Shown here: positions 7,375-16,859 of the stretch, piece by piece
Layout: each line of letters opens with the position of its first letter
How positions within the stretch are numbered: the stretch's first letter is position 1
Origin: an uncultured Acidobacteriota bacterium
Lineage (GTDB): Bacteria; Acidobacteriota; Terriglobia; Terriglobales; CAINCZ01
Assembly: GCA_903847195.1 (NCBI GenBank)
Contig: CAINCZ010000119.1
Location: 1 to 42,189 of the forward strand
DNA: 42,189 nucleotides
Direction of reading: 5' to 3'
The notes under the pieces: generated by a model
Seen by the model: only the letters and a program-made list of their open reading frames with translations
What the model was told of the DNA's origin: nothing
Databases searched by the model: none
Made by a program: the position numbers and the translations under genes

Positions 7375-9246
7375 ATGGCTAAGCGCCTGGTTGTCTTCGC
7401 CACCTTGCTGATTCTGTCCGCTGTTGCCTTTGGCCGCGAAAGCGGCTGGATCGAAGTGCGCAGCGCACATTTCATTGTGGTCACCAACGCCGGCGAGAAG
7501 CAGGCGCGCACGGTGGCCGACCAGTTTGAGCGTATGCGGGCCGTCTTCCGCCGCGCCTTTCCGGGATTGCCCGCCGACTCGGCGGCGCCCATCACGGTGC
7601 TTGCCGCTAAGAGCGAGAAAGACTTCCGCGACCTGCAGCCGGAATCCTACCTGCAAAAGGGACAGCTGAAACTCGCCGGGCTTTTCCTCAATACCGCGGA
7701 GCGCCAGTTCATACTGCTGCGGCTGGATGCAACCAGCGAACAGCACCCATTCGCCACCGTCTACCACGAGTACACGCACTTCCTGACGCGCAAGACGCAG
7801 GAGTGGATGCCGCTGTGGCTCAACGAAGGTCTGGCGCAGTTCTATGAGAACACCACCATGCGTGACAAGGAGGTGACCCTTGGCGAGCCCAGCGCGGTCA
7901 ACATCCACCTCCTGCGCCAGACCCGCATGCTGCCGCTCGCCCAACTGTTCACGGTCGATCATTCGTCGCCCTACTATCACGAAGACAGCAAGGGTACGAT
8001 TTTTTATGCACAGTCCTGGGCGCTCGTCCACTATCTGCTCATCAAGGACTTTCGGGACAAGACCAGCCACGTGGGCGACTACGTGAAACTGGTCAGCCAG
8101 CAGGTCGATCCGGTTACCGCCGCCACTCGCGCCTTTGGCGATCTGCAACTGCTCCAGAAAGAGCTGGCAAAGTATCTCGGGCAGTCCAGCTATGGCGTAT
8201 TCCGCATGCTGGGAGCAGTCGCGGTGGAAGACGCCGAAGTCAAGGTGCGTGCTCTTACCGCCGCGCAGGATGCCGCCGCGCGGGGTGAGTTCCTTGCGTA
8301 TAGCAATCGCGCGGCCGACGCTCGGGTTGCTTTACAGGCGGCGTTGCAAGAGGACTCCGACAACGTCGCGGCGCTGGAGGCGATGGGCTACCTGGAGTTT
8401 CGTGCGGGCCATCCGGAAGAGGCTCGCCATTGGTACGAACGCGCGGTCAAGCTCGACTCCAGCAGCTACATGGCCCATTACTTTTTTGCCGTGATCGCCA
8501 TGAGTTCGCTGGAAGGGGACGGCAGGGAAGAGGAGATAGAAAAGAGCCTGCGCATTGCGATCCGCCTGAACCCGTCCTTCGCGCCCGCCCATGACCGGCT
8601 GGCGGCCTTCTTCGCCATGCGGCGGCACAAGCCGGACGAAGCGTACCTGCTCGCCGTCACTGCCGTGCAGTTGGAGCCGGCCAACCTCGGCTATCGGCTC
8701 AACTACGCCAACATCCTGGCGATGAATGAGCGCCTGCAGGACGCCGTGAACGTAACCGCGGCCGCGCTGAAGGTAGCTCGCACGCCGGAAGAAGTAGCGC
8801 GCGTGGAGCGCTACCTGCACCAGTTTGAAAAGGTTGCCGCTTCGCGGGCAGCTTTCGCCGAGCAGCAGAAACGAATGGATCTCGCTGCTGCTTCTGCGCC
8901 TCCATCCGCGCCAATCGCCGACCAGGTCGAACCCGGAGGAGACGCTTCGCCCGCCTCACTGGGGCCGCGGGTGGCGTCCAGGGGAAAGCCGCGCGTGACG
9001 ACGGGCACCATTCGCAACGTGAAGTGCTCTGCCCCGGCCAGGATGGTCTTCCAGCTCGCGGCGCGTGATGGGGTTTACACGCTACAGACGGAAAACTATT
9101 ACCGCGTCGAGTTCTCGGCGCTCGGATACCAACCCGTCGGCGAGCTGCTTCCTTGCACGCAGCTGGAAGCCCGAACGGCCCAGGTCGAATTCCTGGAAAC
9201 GGAGGGGAAGACCGGTCAGGTGAAGGCGGTCGAGTTGCGCAAGTAA
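7375..9246 (+). CDS. Secreted gluzincin-type metallopeptidase with TPR repeats (DUF1570-like)
   Basis: A 623-residue exported protein. I choose the ATG at 7375 because it begins a signal peptide (MAKRLVVFATLLILSAVAFG); an ATG at 7321 would place 18 residues ahead of it. The N-terminal half has the zinc site H131-E132-x2-H135 in VYHEYTHFL and, 16 residues on, E151 in LWLNEGLAQFYE, the HExxH...E arrangement of gluzincins (peptidase MA-like, DUF1570). Residues about 310-520 are TPR-type helical repeats (EAMGYLEFRAGHPEEARHWY is one). The last 100 residues form a beta-rich tail after a Pro/Ala linker. It should act in the periplasm or outside, perhaps on cell-wall or secreted proteins. It stands alone, convergent with the next gene 11 bases away. 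The zinc ligands are clear; the substrate is unknown. Confidence 0.85.
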   Translation: MAKRLVVFATLLILSAVAFGRESGWIEVRSAHFIVVTNAGEKQARTVADQFERMRAVFRRAFPGLPADSAAPITVLAAKSEKDFRDLQPESYLQKGQLKLAGLFLNTAERQFILLRLDATSEQHPFATVYHEYTHFLTRKTQEWMPLWLNEGLAQFYENTTMRDKEVTLGEPSAVNIHLLRQTRMLPLAQLFTVDHSSPYYHEDSKGTIFYAQSWALVHYLLIKDFRDKTSHVGDYVKLVSQQVDPVTAATRAFGDLQLLQKELAKYLGQSSYGVFRMLGAVAVEDAEVKVRALTAAQDAAARGEFLAYSNRAADARVALQAALQEDSDNVAALEAMGYLEFRAGHPEEARHWYERAVKLDSSSYMAHYFFAVIAMSSLEGDGREEEIEKSLRIAIRLNPSFAPAHDRLAAFFAMRRHKPDEAYLLAVTAVQLEPANLGYRLNYANILAMNERLQDAVNVTAAALKVARTPEEVARVERYLHQFEKVAASRAAFAEQQKRMDLAAASAPPSAPIADQVEPGGDASPASLGPRVASRGKPRVTTGTIRNVKCSAPARMVFQLAARDGVYTLQTENYYRVEFSALGYQPVGELLPCTQLEARTAQVEFLETEGKTGQVKAVELRK

Positions 9247-9257
9247 GAGACTGCCCG

Positions 9258-11144
9258 CTACGGGCGCCCGCCTGCGCCGAACGCACGCTTCGCCAACCGC
9301 AGGGGGCTGGTCATGCTCCACCACACGGAGGACAGGATCATGGCCACGGTTTGCCACGCCTCTTTATCGGTGGCCGGCATCGGTTTTGCTTCCGGCGCGA
9401 AGCCCCGCACACGGCGGATCAGGTTTCGCGCGGGGCGCGTGATGCGCCAGGATGCGCTATTCCAAAGCGCGTCTAATATCCGGTAAGGCTCGTCATCTCG
9501 CGCGGGGAGTGCCGGTGGTGGCGGCGGAGGGGGCGGCGCGGCCTCGCGGCTCTGCAACTGGCGGCGAGCTTCATCCCGCTCCAGCGTCGCCCGCATCAAC
9601 TCTTCAAGCCGGTTTCCGGCCTGCGAGAAGAAGTAACGCAGGAACGTGCCGCGAGCGCTGTCCGGCCGGCACAACTGCTGTACCGCCTCGGGACACTCAC
9701 TGCCCACTAGCACCACTCCGAGACCGCACGAATGAAAGAACTCAAAGTGGGGATACCGGGTGGAGAGCTCTTCCCAGTATCGCCACACACCGTAGTCGGC
9801 ATAGCGCACGTTCGTATCGTGCAGCAAGACGACGCCGCGCGACGACAGCTTCGGCAGCCAGGTTTCAAAGTCGTGCTTTACCGATTCGTAGATGTGGTAG
9901 CCGTCGATGTGCAGCAGATCGATGCTGCCGGGCGCGAACTCGGCGGTGGCCGCATCGAAGGTCGTTTGCTGCAGTTGCGAAAAGCTACCATACCGCGGAT
10001 CGTGATGCTGCCTGAGGTCTGCAAGAATATCCGGTCCGTAAAACCCGCATTGCGGGTCGCCCTCCCAGCTATCGATGCCGCAGCAGCGCGCGCCAATCTG
10101 CAACTCCTGCACCGCCTGGCAGAGAGCACAGTAAGAAACTCCAGAGTAGGTTCCCAGCTCAACCACAACCCGTGGAGTCAGCAGGTCTACGAGAAACATC
10201 GCGAATGGGACGTGCCCCATCCAGGTTGAAAACGCGATCCGATGCGGCGTGGCGAGGCAGATGGGATGAGCGAACGGATCGGGCGAACTGTTACACATGA
10301 ATGAACCCCGTTGCGATTTATCTCGGCCAGTGGCATCCGACGCCAGCGCCGTTTGCCCGGGACCGGGCGGTAGCGTATCGATCGCGTCCAGCGCGCTCGC
10401 CTTCGATCCCCACTTCTCATAAAACATGCGGAAGTTCTGCTCGATGCAGGCCCCCAGTCCGGGCTCCTGCTCGAGCGCGGGTTGCGTCGTCCCGCCTCCC
10501 TCGTGCTGGAGCGAAACCGGAACCTGGAAAAGCTGGAATCCGCGCAGGCGCGCTTCAAAGCAATAGTCCACGTCCATTACGTAGGCCCATTTGTATTGCG
10601 GGTCAAACGGACCGCATGCCCGCAGCAGCTCTCTGCTTATATAGACGCCGCCAAAGGTCACCCACTTTACCGAGCGGACCCGCCCCAGCAGCAGCGGAGA
10701 AACCGCACCCTCCAGCGATTCGGCGCCGTCCGGCACCGGGCCGTGCAGGTAGGTGATCTTCCCTGCGACGAAGTCCCCGCCCCCGCACTGCAACTGAAGT
10801 GGCAGTTGCGCGTCGGGCCGCGGGCAGAAGAGATTGCAGGCGATCATGCCCGCCTGTGGGAGTTCATCGCGGTACTTCAATAACTCGTCATACCAGGCGT
10901 TGGACACATCTCCGGGCATCGGCGCCATGTCGGTATGCATGATGATGATGTCCCGGTCGGGGAACTGGTTCCAGCAATGCTCAAAAGCGCGCTCTGGCCC
11001 AATGCGCTCACGGTCCTGCCAGAAGAAGAAATCCAGCTTGCTCCCGCGTTCCTCGTCGAGGCCAAACTTCGCCCGCACCTCGGCGGGCTCCCAGTCGTGA
11101 AGATAGGGACAGAGGATGGCCGGAGCTGCTTGAGTCAATGTCAT
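9258..11144 (-). CDS. Bifunctional glycosyltransferase / class I SAM methyltransferase
   Basis: A 628-residue fusion. Residues about 1-255 resemble a family-2 glycosyltransferase: a nucleotide-sugar region with IIMHTDMAPMPGD in the DxD position, FGGVYISRELL, and DVDYCFEARLRGFQLF, the usual acceptor-side acid motif. Residues about 290-470 are a Methyltransf_24/CmcI-like domain: VVVELGTYSGVSYCAL binds S-adenosylmethionine, with IDLLHIDGYHIYESVKHDF and GVVLLHDTN following. A helical stretch, an eight-proline run and a Trp-rich basic tail (ASWRITRPARNLIRRVRGF, typical of polysaccharide glycosyltransferases) complete it. It probably builds and O-methylates surface polysaccharide or a glycoprotein glycan at the inner face of the membrane. 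There is no operon partner; it is divergent from the gene at 11383. Confidence 0.85.
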   Translation of the reverse strand: MTLTQAAPAILCPYLHDWEPAEVRAKFGLDEERGSKLDFFFWQDRERIGPERAFEHCWNQFPDRDIIIMHTDMAPMPGDVSNAWYDELLKYRDELPQAGMIACNLFCPRPDAQLPLQLQCGGGDFVAGKITYLHGPVPDGAESLEGAVSPLLLGRVRSVKWVTFGGVYISRELLRACGPFDPQYKWAYVMDVDYCFEARLRGFQLFQVPVSLQHEGGGTTQPALEQEPGLGACIEQNFRMFYEKWGSKASALDAIDTLPPGPGQTALASDATGRDKSQRGSFMCNSSPDPFAHPICLATPHRIAFSTWMGHVPFAMFLVDLLTPRVVVELGTYSGVSYCALCQAVQELQIGARCCGIDSWEGDPQCGFYGPDILADLRQHHDPRYGSFSQLQQTTFDAATAEFAPGSIDLLHIDGYHIYESVKHDFETWLPKLSSRGVVLLHDTNVRYADYGVWRYWEELSTRYPHFEFFHSCGLGVVLVGSECPEAVQQLCRPDSARGTFLRYFFSQAGNRLEELMRATLERDEARRQLQSREAAPPPPPPPPALPARDDEPYRILDALWNSASWRITRPARNLIRRVRGFAPEAKPMPATDKEAWQTVAMILSSVWWSMTSPLRLAKRAFGAGGRP

Positions 11145-11382
11145 AGGGTCAGCCGGCGCTCAGGCCTGCTTGCAGAACTACTCCCTCGTGCAGATTCACT
11201 GGGCCAGCATAGCATTCAAGTATGCTGTCGGCATCGAGATACGCGGCGAGGCCCAAAGCGGTGAGCGCCAGTCGGCTGAGAGCGGTGAAGAGCAAGGCGA
11301 GGCAAGGGCGGCGTTCCCTGCGGTTACCGGTACGCCAACACCTTGGTCAGCCGAAGCCGGTGGGATAGAATCGTGCCTCTGC

Positions 11383-12237
11383 ATGGCACACTGCGCCGAT
11401 CGCAAACGAATCCGCTGGATCGCGGCTCCCGCCCTGGCCGCCGCCATCGGGGCCTGCCTGGTGCTGCTTATCGTCGCCGAACTGCGCGCGGATTCACCAG
11501 CTGCCTCCAACTCAACGCGCCCTGTGGCTGCGCCTGCGGGCGTCGCGCTTGACCTGCACGACTCCTACGGCGACGGCACGCCAGATGGAATGCGTCTGGC
11601 CGCCGAATCCGACCGGCAGAGCTTTCGGCGGTGGTTCGCCTTCCTGGCCGAGACCCGTTATTTCGCTCCGGAAGCTGCGGCTGCGGAAGTGATCGACTGT
11701 GCGGCACTCCTGCGCTTTTCTTATCGCGAAGCGTTGCGCCGTCACGATGCCCGCTGGGCCGCAGACCGCGGCATCCCGGTAGTGCCTGAGCTGGGCAACG
11801 TGGCGCAATACGAATATCCGCACACCGCGCTGGGAGTGGCGCTGTTCCGCGTCCGGCCCGGGCCCTTCCTGCCGCGTGATCTGCGCAGCGGGGCGTTCGC
11901 AGAATTTGCCGACGCCAACACGCTACGCCGCTACAATGCTTTTTTCGTGGCGCGCGAGCTTCGCATGGCGCGGCGCGGCGACCTGCTCTTTTTCTACCAG
12001 CCGGGGCAGGATTCGCCCTACCATGCCATGATCTACCTTGGCCGCAGCCAGCTGGAGCAGCGGCCGGAAAATTTCGTTGTTTATCACACCGGGCCCATCG
12101 GCAAGAAGGCGGGAGAGATTCGCCGCATCACAGTTGGTGAATTGATGGCGCATCCCGAGCCGCGCTGGCGCCCGTTGCGCGAGAACCCGGTTTTCCTTGG
12201 CGTGTATCGTTGGACCATTCTGCGGGGAGCGAACTGA
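11383..12237 (+). CDS. DUF1175 (YfaT-like) protein with NlpC/P60-like motifs
   Basis: A 284-residue membrane-anchored periplasmic protein. The ATG at 11383 is chosen because it opens a basic N-terminus and one hydrophobic helix (about residues 11-34); the frame is open further upstream but reads as non-protein. D60 to D68 (DSYGDGTPD) looks like a calcium-binding loop. The family call is DUF1175, to which E. coli YfaT belongs. The pattern also matches NlpC/P60 cysteine peptidases: EVIDCAALLRFSY gives a nucleophile candidate C106, RRGDLLFFY precedes YHAMIYLG with H214, and VVYHTGP adds H235. The stop overlaps the start of the macroglobulin gene by one base, so the two are co-translated. A peptidoglycan amidase or peptidase role is inference from the motifs. 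Confidence 0.82.
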   Translation: MAHCADRKRIRWIAAPALAAAIGACLVLLIVAELRADSPAASNSTRPVAAPAGVALDLHDSYGDGTPDGMRLAAESDRQSFRRWFAFLAETRYFAPEAAAAEVIDCAALLRFSYREALRRHDARWAADRGIPVVPELGNVAQYEYPHTALGVALFRVRPGPFLPRDLRSGAFAEFADANTLRRYNAFFVARELRMARRGDLLFFYQPGQDSPYHAMIYLGRSQLEQRPENFVVYHTGPIGKKAGEIRRITVGELMAHPEPRWRPLRENPVFLGVYRWTILRGAN

Positions 12238-15200
12238 TGAGACGCGGATTCGCAGTCCTGTTGTTCTTGCTTTTGGCGGTGTGCGCGCCGGCTCTCGCCG
12301 AGGGCGACAAGTCGTTCTCCGTGAGCAGCAATGAGACCGTTTACCCGGGACAGAAGCCGAAGGTTTCCGTCTGGGCGCACGACGTCGCATCGCTCGAGTT
12401 CCGCGTCTACCGGGTCAACGACCCCGTGCGCTTCTTTGCGCAGCTGCAGGAGCAGCACCGCTTCGGCGGCCGCGAGCCGCGGGCGCGACGGGCCGTCACC
12501 TGGCTCGAGAAGTTTCACGCCTGGAAGCACGGGATCTGGACATGGGTTCGAGACTTCGTCCGTGCGCAGTTCAGCCAGAATTCGCGGGAGAAGATTCGCG
12601 AATGGCGTTCGCAGGATCACGTAAAGTCGGTCAGCAAGGTGGAAACCTACGCGCAGGTGCCGCTGCTCAATCAACAGCAGCTGGTGGCGGCGTGGCGCTG
12701 GGCTCCGCCGCCCAACCGGCAGCGCTGGCAGAGCGAGTCGGTTGTGATCCCCGTGCAGGATGCGGGCGTCTACCTGGTGGAAGCGGCCGACGGAGACCTG
12801 CGCGCCTATTCCATTGTGATGGTCAGCGACATCGCGGTCATCACCAAATCGTCGCCGGGGCAGTTGGTCAACTTTGTCGTCGACCGCAAGTCGGGCGCGC
12901 CCGTGGCGGGCGCGACCGTGCTGGTCTGGGCGAGCAAGCGCGAACTGGCACGCCTGCAAACCGATGCCAACGGGCTGGCGTCCACCACGATCAGCCTCTC
13001 CGATCCCGAAGACGTCGCGGTGCTGGTGCGCCACGGCGCGCGCTTCGCCATCAATTCACTCGATGGCTGGAACCTCGGCAACAATCCCGACAAGAAGATC
13101 GAGTCCTACGCCTACACCGATCGCCCGGTTTACCGGCCCGGCGACACCATGCATTTCAAGTTCATGCTGCGCAGCCGCCAGCCGCAGGGGTATCAACTGC
13201 CGCAGGCGCGCGAAGTAAGAGCTGAGATCACCGACGCGAACGGGTCGTCCAGGCTCCAGAAGACCTTCGCCGTTTCCGCCATGGGGACCTTCAGCGCCGA
13301 CTTCGCGATCCCTGCCGATGCCGCCCTGGGCGGCTGGTCGATCGGCGGCAGCCTCGGCGATACTCATGTGAGCGGCGCCAGCTTTTACGTTGAGGAGTAC
13401 AAGAAGCCCGAGTACCAGGTTCGCGTTAACCTGCAGACGCCGCGCGTGATTCAGGGTCAGCCGATCAAGGCCACGATCGACGCCCGTTACTACTTCGGCG
13501 AGCCGGTGGCTAACGCAAAGGTCACGTGGGTGGTGCATCGTTCGCGCTGGTGGTGGCCCGGCCGTTACATCGAAGAAGAAGACGCAGACAGCGCCGGCGA
13601 CGAAGGCGAAGGCGATTCCGACAACGACTCCGGCGGCGAGCAGACGCTCGAGCAATCGGGTAAGCTCGACGCCGACGGCAAGCTGCAAATCACTATCCCA
13701 ACCCGGCCCGACGACAAGAAGAACGACCTGCGCCTGCGCATCGAGGCGCGCGTGACCGACGAAGGTAACCGCGAGATTGCCGGAGCCGCATCTGCCGTCG
13801 CTACTTATGCCAGCTACTTCATCGACGCGCGTCCCGATAGCTACGTCTACCAGGCCGGCAGCACGGCGCGCATCGCGGTTATCGCGCGCAACTACGATGG
13901 AAAGCCGGTGCAGACGCCATTCCGGGTTGAATTGATGCGCTGGTCCTGGGGCAACAAGGCGGAGCAAAAGCCGGTCTGGACCGGCGACGGCCGCACCGAC
14001 GCCAAGGGCGAGGCCGACGTGCGCCTGACCGTACCCGCATCCGGCCAGTTCCGCGTGCGCGTTACCGCCACGTCACCCGAGCGGCGGCAGGTGGAGGGCT
14101 TCGCCTATCTCTGGGCTCCCGGTGCAACTCCGTCGTGGGCCGGCGAACGTCGTGAGCCGTTGAAGATTGTCGCCGACAAGAAAGAGTACAAGCTGGGCGA
14201 CACGGCGCACCTCGTGATCTTCGGCGCTGCCAACGCATCCCATGTGCTCGTCGGCGTCGAGGGCGCTTACCTATACGCGCACCAGGTGGTGCAGAATCGC
14301 AATGGCAGCCTGACCGTCGATGTGCCCATCCGGCGCGAATTCGCGCCCAACGTATTCATCAGCGCCGTCTACATCAAGGACAACAAGCTCTACCAGGGAC
14401 AGAAGTCGATTTCGGTGCCGCCTTCCGAGCAGTTGCTCAGGGTGGAGTTGAAGCCCTCCAAGGCGCAGTTCCAGCCGGGCGAGCAGGCGGTCTATCAGTT
14501 GCGTGCCCGCGATGCCAACGACCGTCCCGTGCAGGGCGAGTTCAGCCTGGGCGTTGTGGATGAAGCGATCTACGCCATTCGCCAGGACACCGCGCGGCCC
14601 ATCAACAGCGCATTCTACGGCCGTGTCTACGACCAGGTGGGAACCGCCAGTTCGTTGAGCTATTACTTCAGCGGCAGCGCCGGCAAGCGCAAGATGCAGT
14701 TGGCCGATGTGCGGCCGTCGCGGGCGCTGGCTCAACTCAAGCCCGAACGCCTGGTGCAGCCCAAGATTCGCAGGGCGTTTCCTGATACCGCTTACTGGGT
14801 GGCCGACGTTCGCACCAATGCCGGCGGCGAAGCGCAGGTGCGCTTCAACTTCCCCGACGCGCTCACCACGTGGCGAGCCACCACGCGCGGCATTACCGCC
14901 GACACCAAGGTGGGCGGAGCGGTGGAAAAGACCATCGTGCGCAAGAACCTCATGGTGCGCCTCGTGGTGCCACGTTTCTTCCGCCAGGGCGACGAGTTGA
15001 CGGTCTCGACCATCGTGCACAACTATCTCGCCTCGGCAAAGAACGCCCGCGTTGCCATGGAGTTTCAGGGCCTGCAGGTGATCGAAGGCAGCCAGCGCGA
15101 CGTGAAGGTGGAGAGCCGCGCCGAGGTCAAGGTGGATTGGCGGGTCAAGGTGCTCAATGCGCGCCAGGCGCGCGTGCTCGGCAAGGCGTTGACCGACGAA

Positions 15201-16859
15201 GAGTCGGACGCGATGGAACTCACGCCGCCCGTCGAACCCTTCGGCGTCAAACTGGCCGACACCCGCTCCGGCGCCATCGGTGAAGAAAAAGAGCAGCGCG
15301 GTGAAGTGACCTTTGCGCCTGAAGCTCAACCCGGCTCGCGCAGCCTGCAGATTTCCGTAAGCCCGTCGGTTGCGGGAACTGTCTTCGGCGCGCTCGATTA
15401 TCTGACCTCGTACCCGTATGGCTGCACCGAGCAGACCATGTCGAGCTTCCTGCCCAATGTCATCGTCACGCAGGCGATGAAGGAGATCGGCAGCGCGTCC
15501 ACTGTTAACCCCGCTGAATTAAATAAGAAAGTGAAAGCCGGACTTGACCGCTTATACGACTACCAGCACAGCGAAGGCGGCTGGGGATGGTGGAAGACCG
15601 ACGACAGCCATCTGTTCATGACAGCCTACGTGCTCGCCGGGCTTTCACAAGCCCATAGCGCCGGATACGAAGTGCGCGAGGACGTCCTTAATAAGGCGCG
15701 CCGCTGGCTGCGGCAACGTGCGCAATCCGGCCAGAACATGAACGCCGACCAACTGGCCTACGCCGCCTATGCGCTCGCCGTAAGTGGCGCGAAGGAAGCC
15801 GCAGTGCTCGATGCGGCATGGACGAAGCGCGGCGAGATGACGCCCTATGGCGTCGCCGTCCTCGGGTTGGGGATGAAGCATGCCGCCGACGCCCGCTCCG
15901 AACAACTGGCCGACGCGCTCGAAAAGAGCGCCCGCTCCGACAGCGCGCAGGTGTGGTGGGAGTCGCAACGCGACTACCTGCTCGACTTCGCGACTGATGC
16001 TTCGCCGGAGGCCACCGCCTTCGCCGTGAAGTTTCTCTCGCAGGTGCGCCCGCAAAGTCCGCTGCTTCCGCGCGCCGCGCTCTACCTGGTGTCGCACCGC
16101 GACGAAGGCTACTACTGGACTTCAACCAAGCAGACGGCGATGGTCATCTTCGGCCTGATCGACTATGTGCGCCTCGGCAGTGAGCTGAAGCCCGACTTCA
16201 CCGCCGACGTTTACGTCGGCGACCGCAAGGTGCTGAGCCGCCGCTTTACTGCCGCCGATGCGTTGCAACCGCCAGTGGTCATCACTCTGCCTGAGGGACA
16301 GTTCGCGCCCGGCAAGAACACGATCCGCGTGACCAAGAGCGGCTCCGACCGTCTCTACTGGTCGGCGCGCGCCGAGTACTACTCGGCCGACCGGCGGGTC
16401 ATCAACACCGGCAGCATGCAGTTGAGCCTCACGCGCGAGTACTTCCGCCTCAGCCCGGTCCAGCGCGGCGACAAGATTGTTTACCGCATGGAGCCGATGC
16501 CTCCGACGGTCCAGGTGGGCGACGTAATTGCCGTGCGGCTGACCGCCGGTGGCAGCGAATGGCGTTACTTGATGATCGAGGATCCGGTGCCCTCCGGGGC
16601 GGAGTCCGTCACGCGCGACGACCTCTACGAACTCGAACAGAAGCCGAGCTGGTGGAAGTGGTGGTTCACTGAGCGCCAGTTGCACGACAATCGGACCACC
16701 TTCTTCCAGACGTGGTTCGGCCGGGGGCAGCACGAGTATGTGTATCTACTCAAGGTGGTCAACCCGGGGACCTTCCGCGTCAGTCCGGCCAGGGCCGAGC
16801 CGATGTACCAGCCCAATTACCTGGCCACCAGCGATGTGAAAACGGTGAACGTGAAATGA
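12237..16859 (+). CDS. Bacterial alpha-2-macroglobulin (YfaS-like, MG2 domain)
   Basis: A 1540-residue periplasmic macroglobulin. The ATG at 12237 follows GGGGAG and starts a signal peptide (MRRGFAVLLFLLLAVCAPALA) that looks like signal peptidase I type: Val before Cys makes a lipobox poor. Macroglobulin-type beta-sandwich domains fill the first 1000 residues (VYRPGDTMHFKFMLRS is the MG2 hallmark), with a very acidic insert near residue 445. The thioester site is present as C1063-T-E-Q1066 in YPYGCTEQTMSSF and is followed by the alpha/alpha TED domain (EGGWGWWKTDDSHLFMTAYV). In the family, a protease cutting the bait region triggers covalent trapping through the thioester. E. coli YfaS, as I recall, lacks this thioester, so this copy combines yfa-type neighbours with an active-looking site. 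It overlaps both adjacent genes. Confidence 0.93.
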   Translation: MRRGFAVLLFLLLAVCAPALAEGDKSFSVSSNETVYPGQKPKVSVWAHDVASLEFRVYRVNDPVRFFAQLQEQHRFGGREPRARRAVTWLEKFHAWKHGIWTWVRDFVRAQFSQNSREKIREWRSQDHVKSVSKVETYAQVPLLNQQQLVAAWRWAPPPNRQRWQSESVVIPVQDAGVYLVEAADGDLRAYSIVMVSDIAVITKSSPGQLVNFVVDRKSGAPVAGATVLVWASKRELARLQTDANGLASTTISLSDPEDVAVLVRHGARFAINSLDGWNLGNNPDKKIESYAYTDRPVYRPGDTMHFKFMLRSRQPQGYQLPQAREVRAEITDANGSSRLQKTFAVSAMGTFSADFAIPADAALGGWSIGGSLGDTHVSGASFYVEEYKKPEYQVRVNLQTPRVIQGQPIKATIDARYYFGEPVANAKVTWVVHRSRWWWPGRYIEEEDADSAGDEGEGDSDNDSGGEQTLEQSGKLDADGKLQITIPTRPDDKKNDLRLRIEARVTDEGNREIAGAASAVATYASYFIDARPDSYVYQAGSTARIAVIARNYDGKPVQTPFRVELMRWSWGNKAEQKPVWTGDGRTDAKGEADVRLTVPASGQFRVRVTATSPERRQVEGFAYLWAPGATPSWAGERREPLKIVADKKEYKLGDTAHLVIFGAANASHVLVGVEGAYLYAHQVVQNRNGSLTVDVPIRREFAPNVFISAVYIKDNKLYQGQKSISVPPSEQLLRVELKPSKAQFQPGEQAVYQLRARDANDRPVQGEFSLGVVDEAIYAIRQDTARPINSAFYGRVYDQVGTASSLSYYFSGSAGKRKMQLADVRPSRALAQLKPERLVQPKIRRAFPDTAYWVADVRTNAGGEAQVRFNFPDALTTWRATTRGITADTKVGGAVEKTIVRKNLMVRLVVPRFFRQGDELTVSTIVHNYLASAKNARVAMEFQGLQVIEGSQRDVKVESRAEVKVDWRVKVLNARQARVLGKALTDEESDAMELTPPVEPFGVKLADTRSGAIGEEKEQRGEVTFAPEAQPGSRSLQISVSPSVAGTVFGALDYLTSYPYGCTEQTMSSFLPNVIVTQAMKEIGSASTVNPAELNKKVKAGLDRLYDYQHSEGGWGWWKTDDSHLFMTAYVLAGLSQAHSAGYEVREDVLNKARRWLRQRAQSGQNMNADQLAYAAYALAVSGAKEAAVLDAAWTKRGEMTPYGVAVLGLGMKHAADARSEQLADALEKSARSDSAQVWWESQRDYLLDFATDASPEATAFAVKFLSQVRPQSPLLPRAALYLVSHRDEGYYWTSTKQTAMVIFGLIDYVRLGSELKPDFTADVYVGDRKVLSRRFTAADALQPPVVITLPEGQFAPGKNTIRVTKSGSDRLYWSARAEYYSADRRVINTGSMQLSLTREYFRLSPVQRGDKIVYRMEPMPPTVQVGDVIAVRLTAGGSEWRYLMIEDPVPSGAESVTRDDLYELEQKPSWWKWWFTERQLHDNRTTFFQTWFGRGQHEYVYLLKVVNPGTFRVSPARAEPMYQPNYLATSDVKTVNVK

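Noticed and set aside
11170..11382. Upstream extension of the DUF1175 protein
   Set aside because: The extra 71 residues look like non-coding translation and would bury the membrane anchor that starts at 11383.
14271..15329. 352-codon minus-strand frame opposite the macroglobulin gene
   Set aside because: Shadow frame; the plus-strand protein has full family motifs across the same bases.
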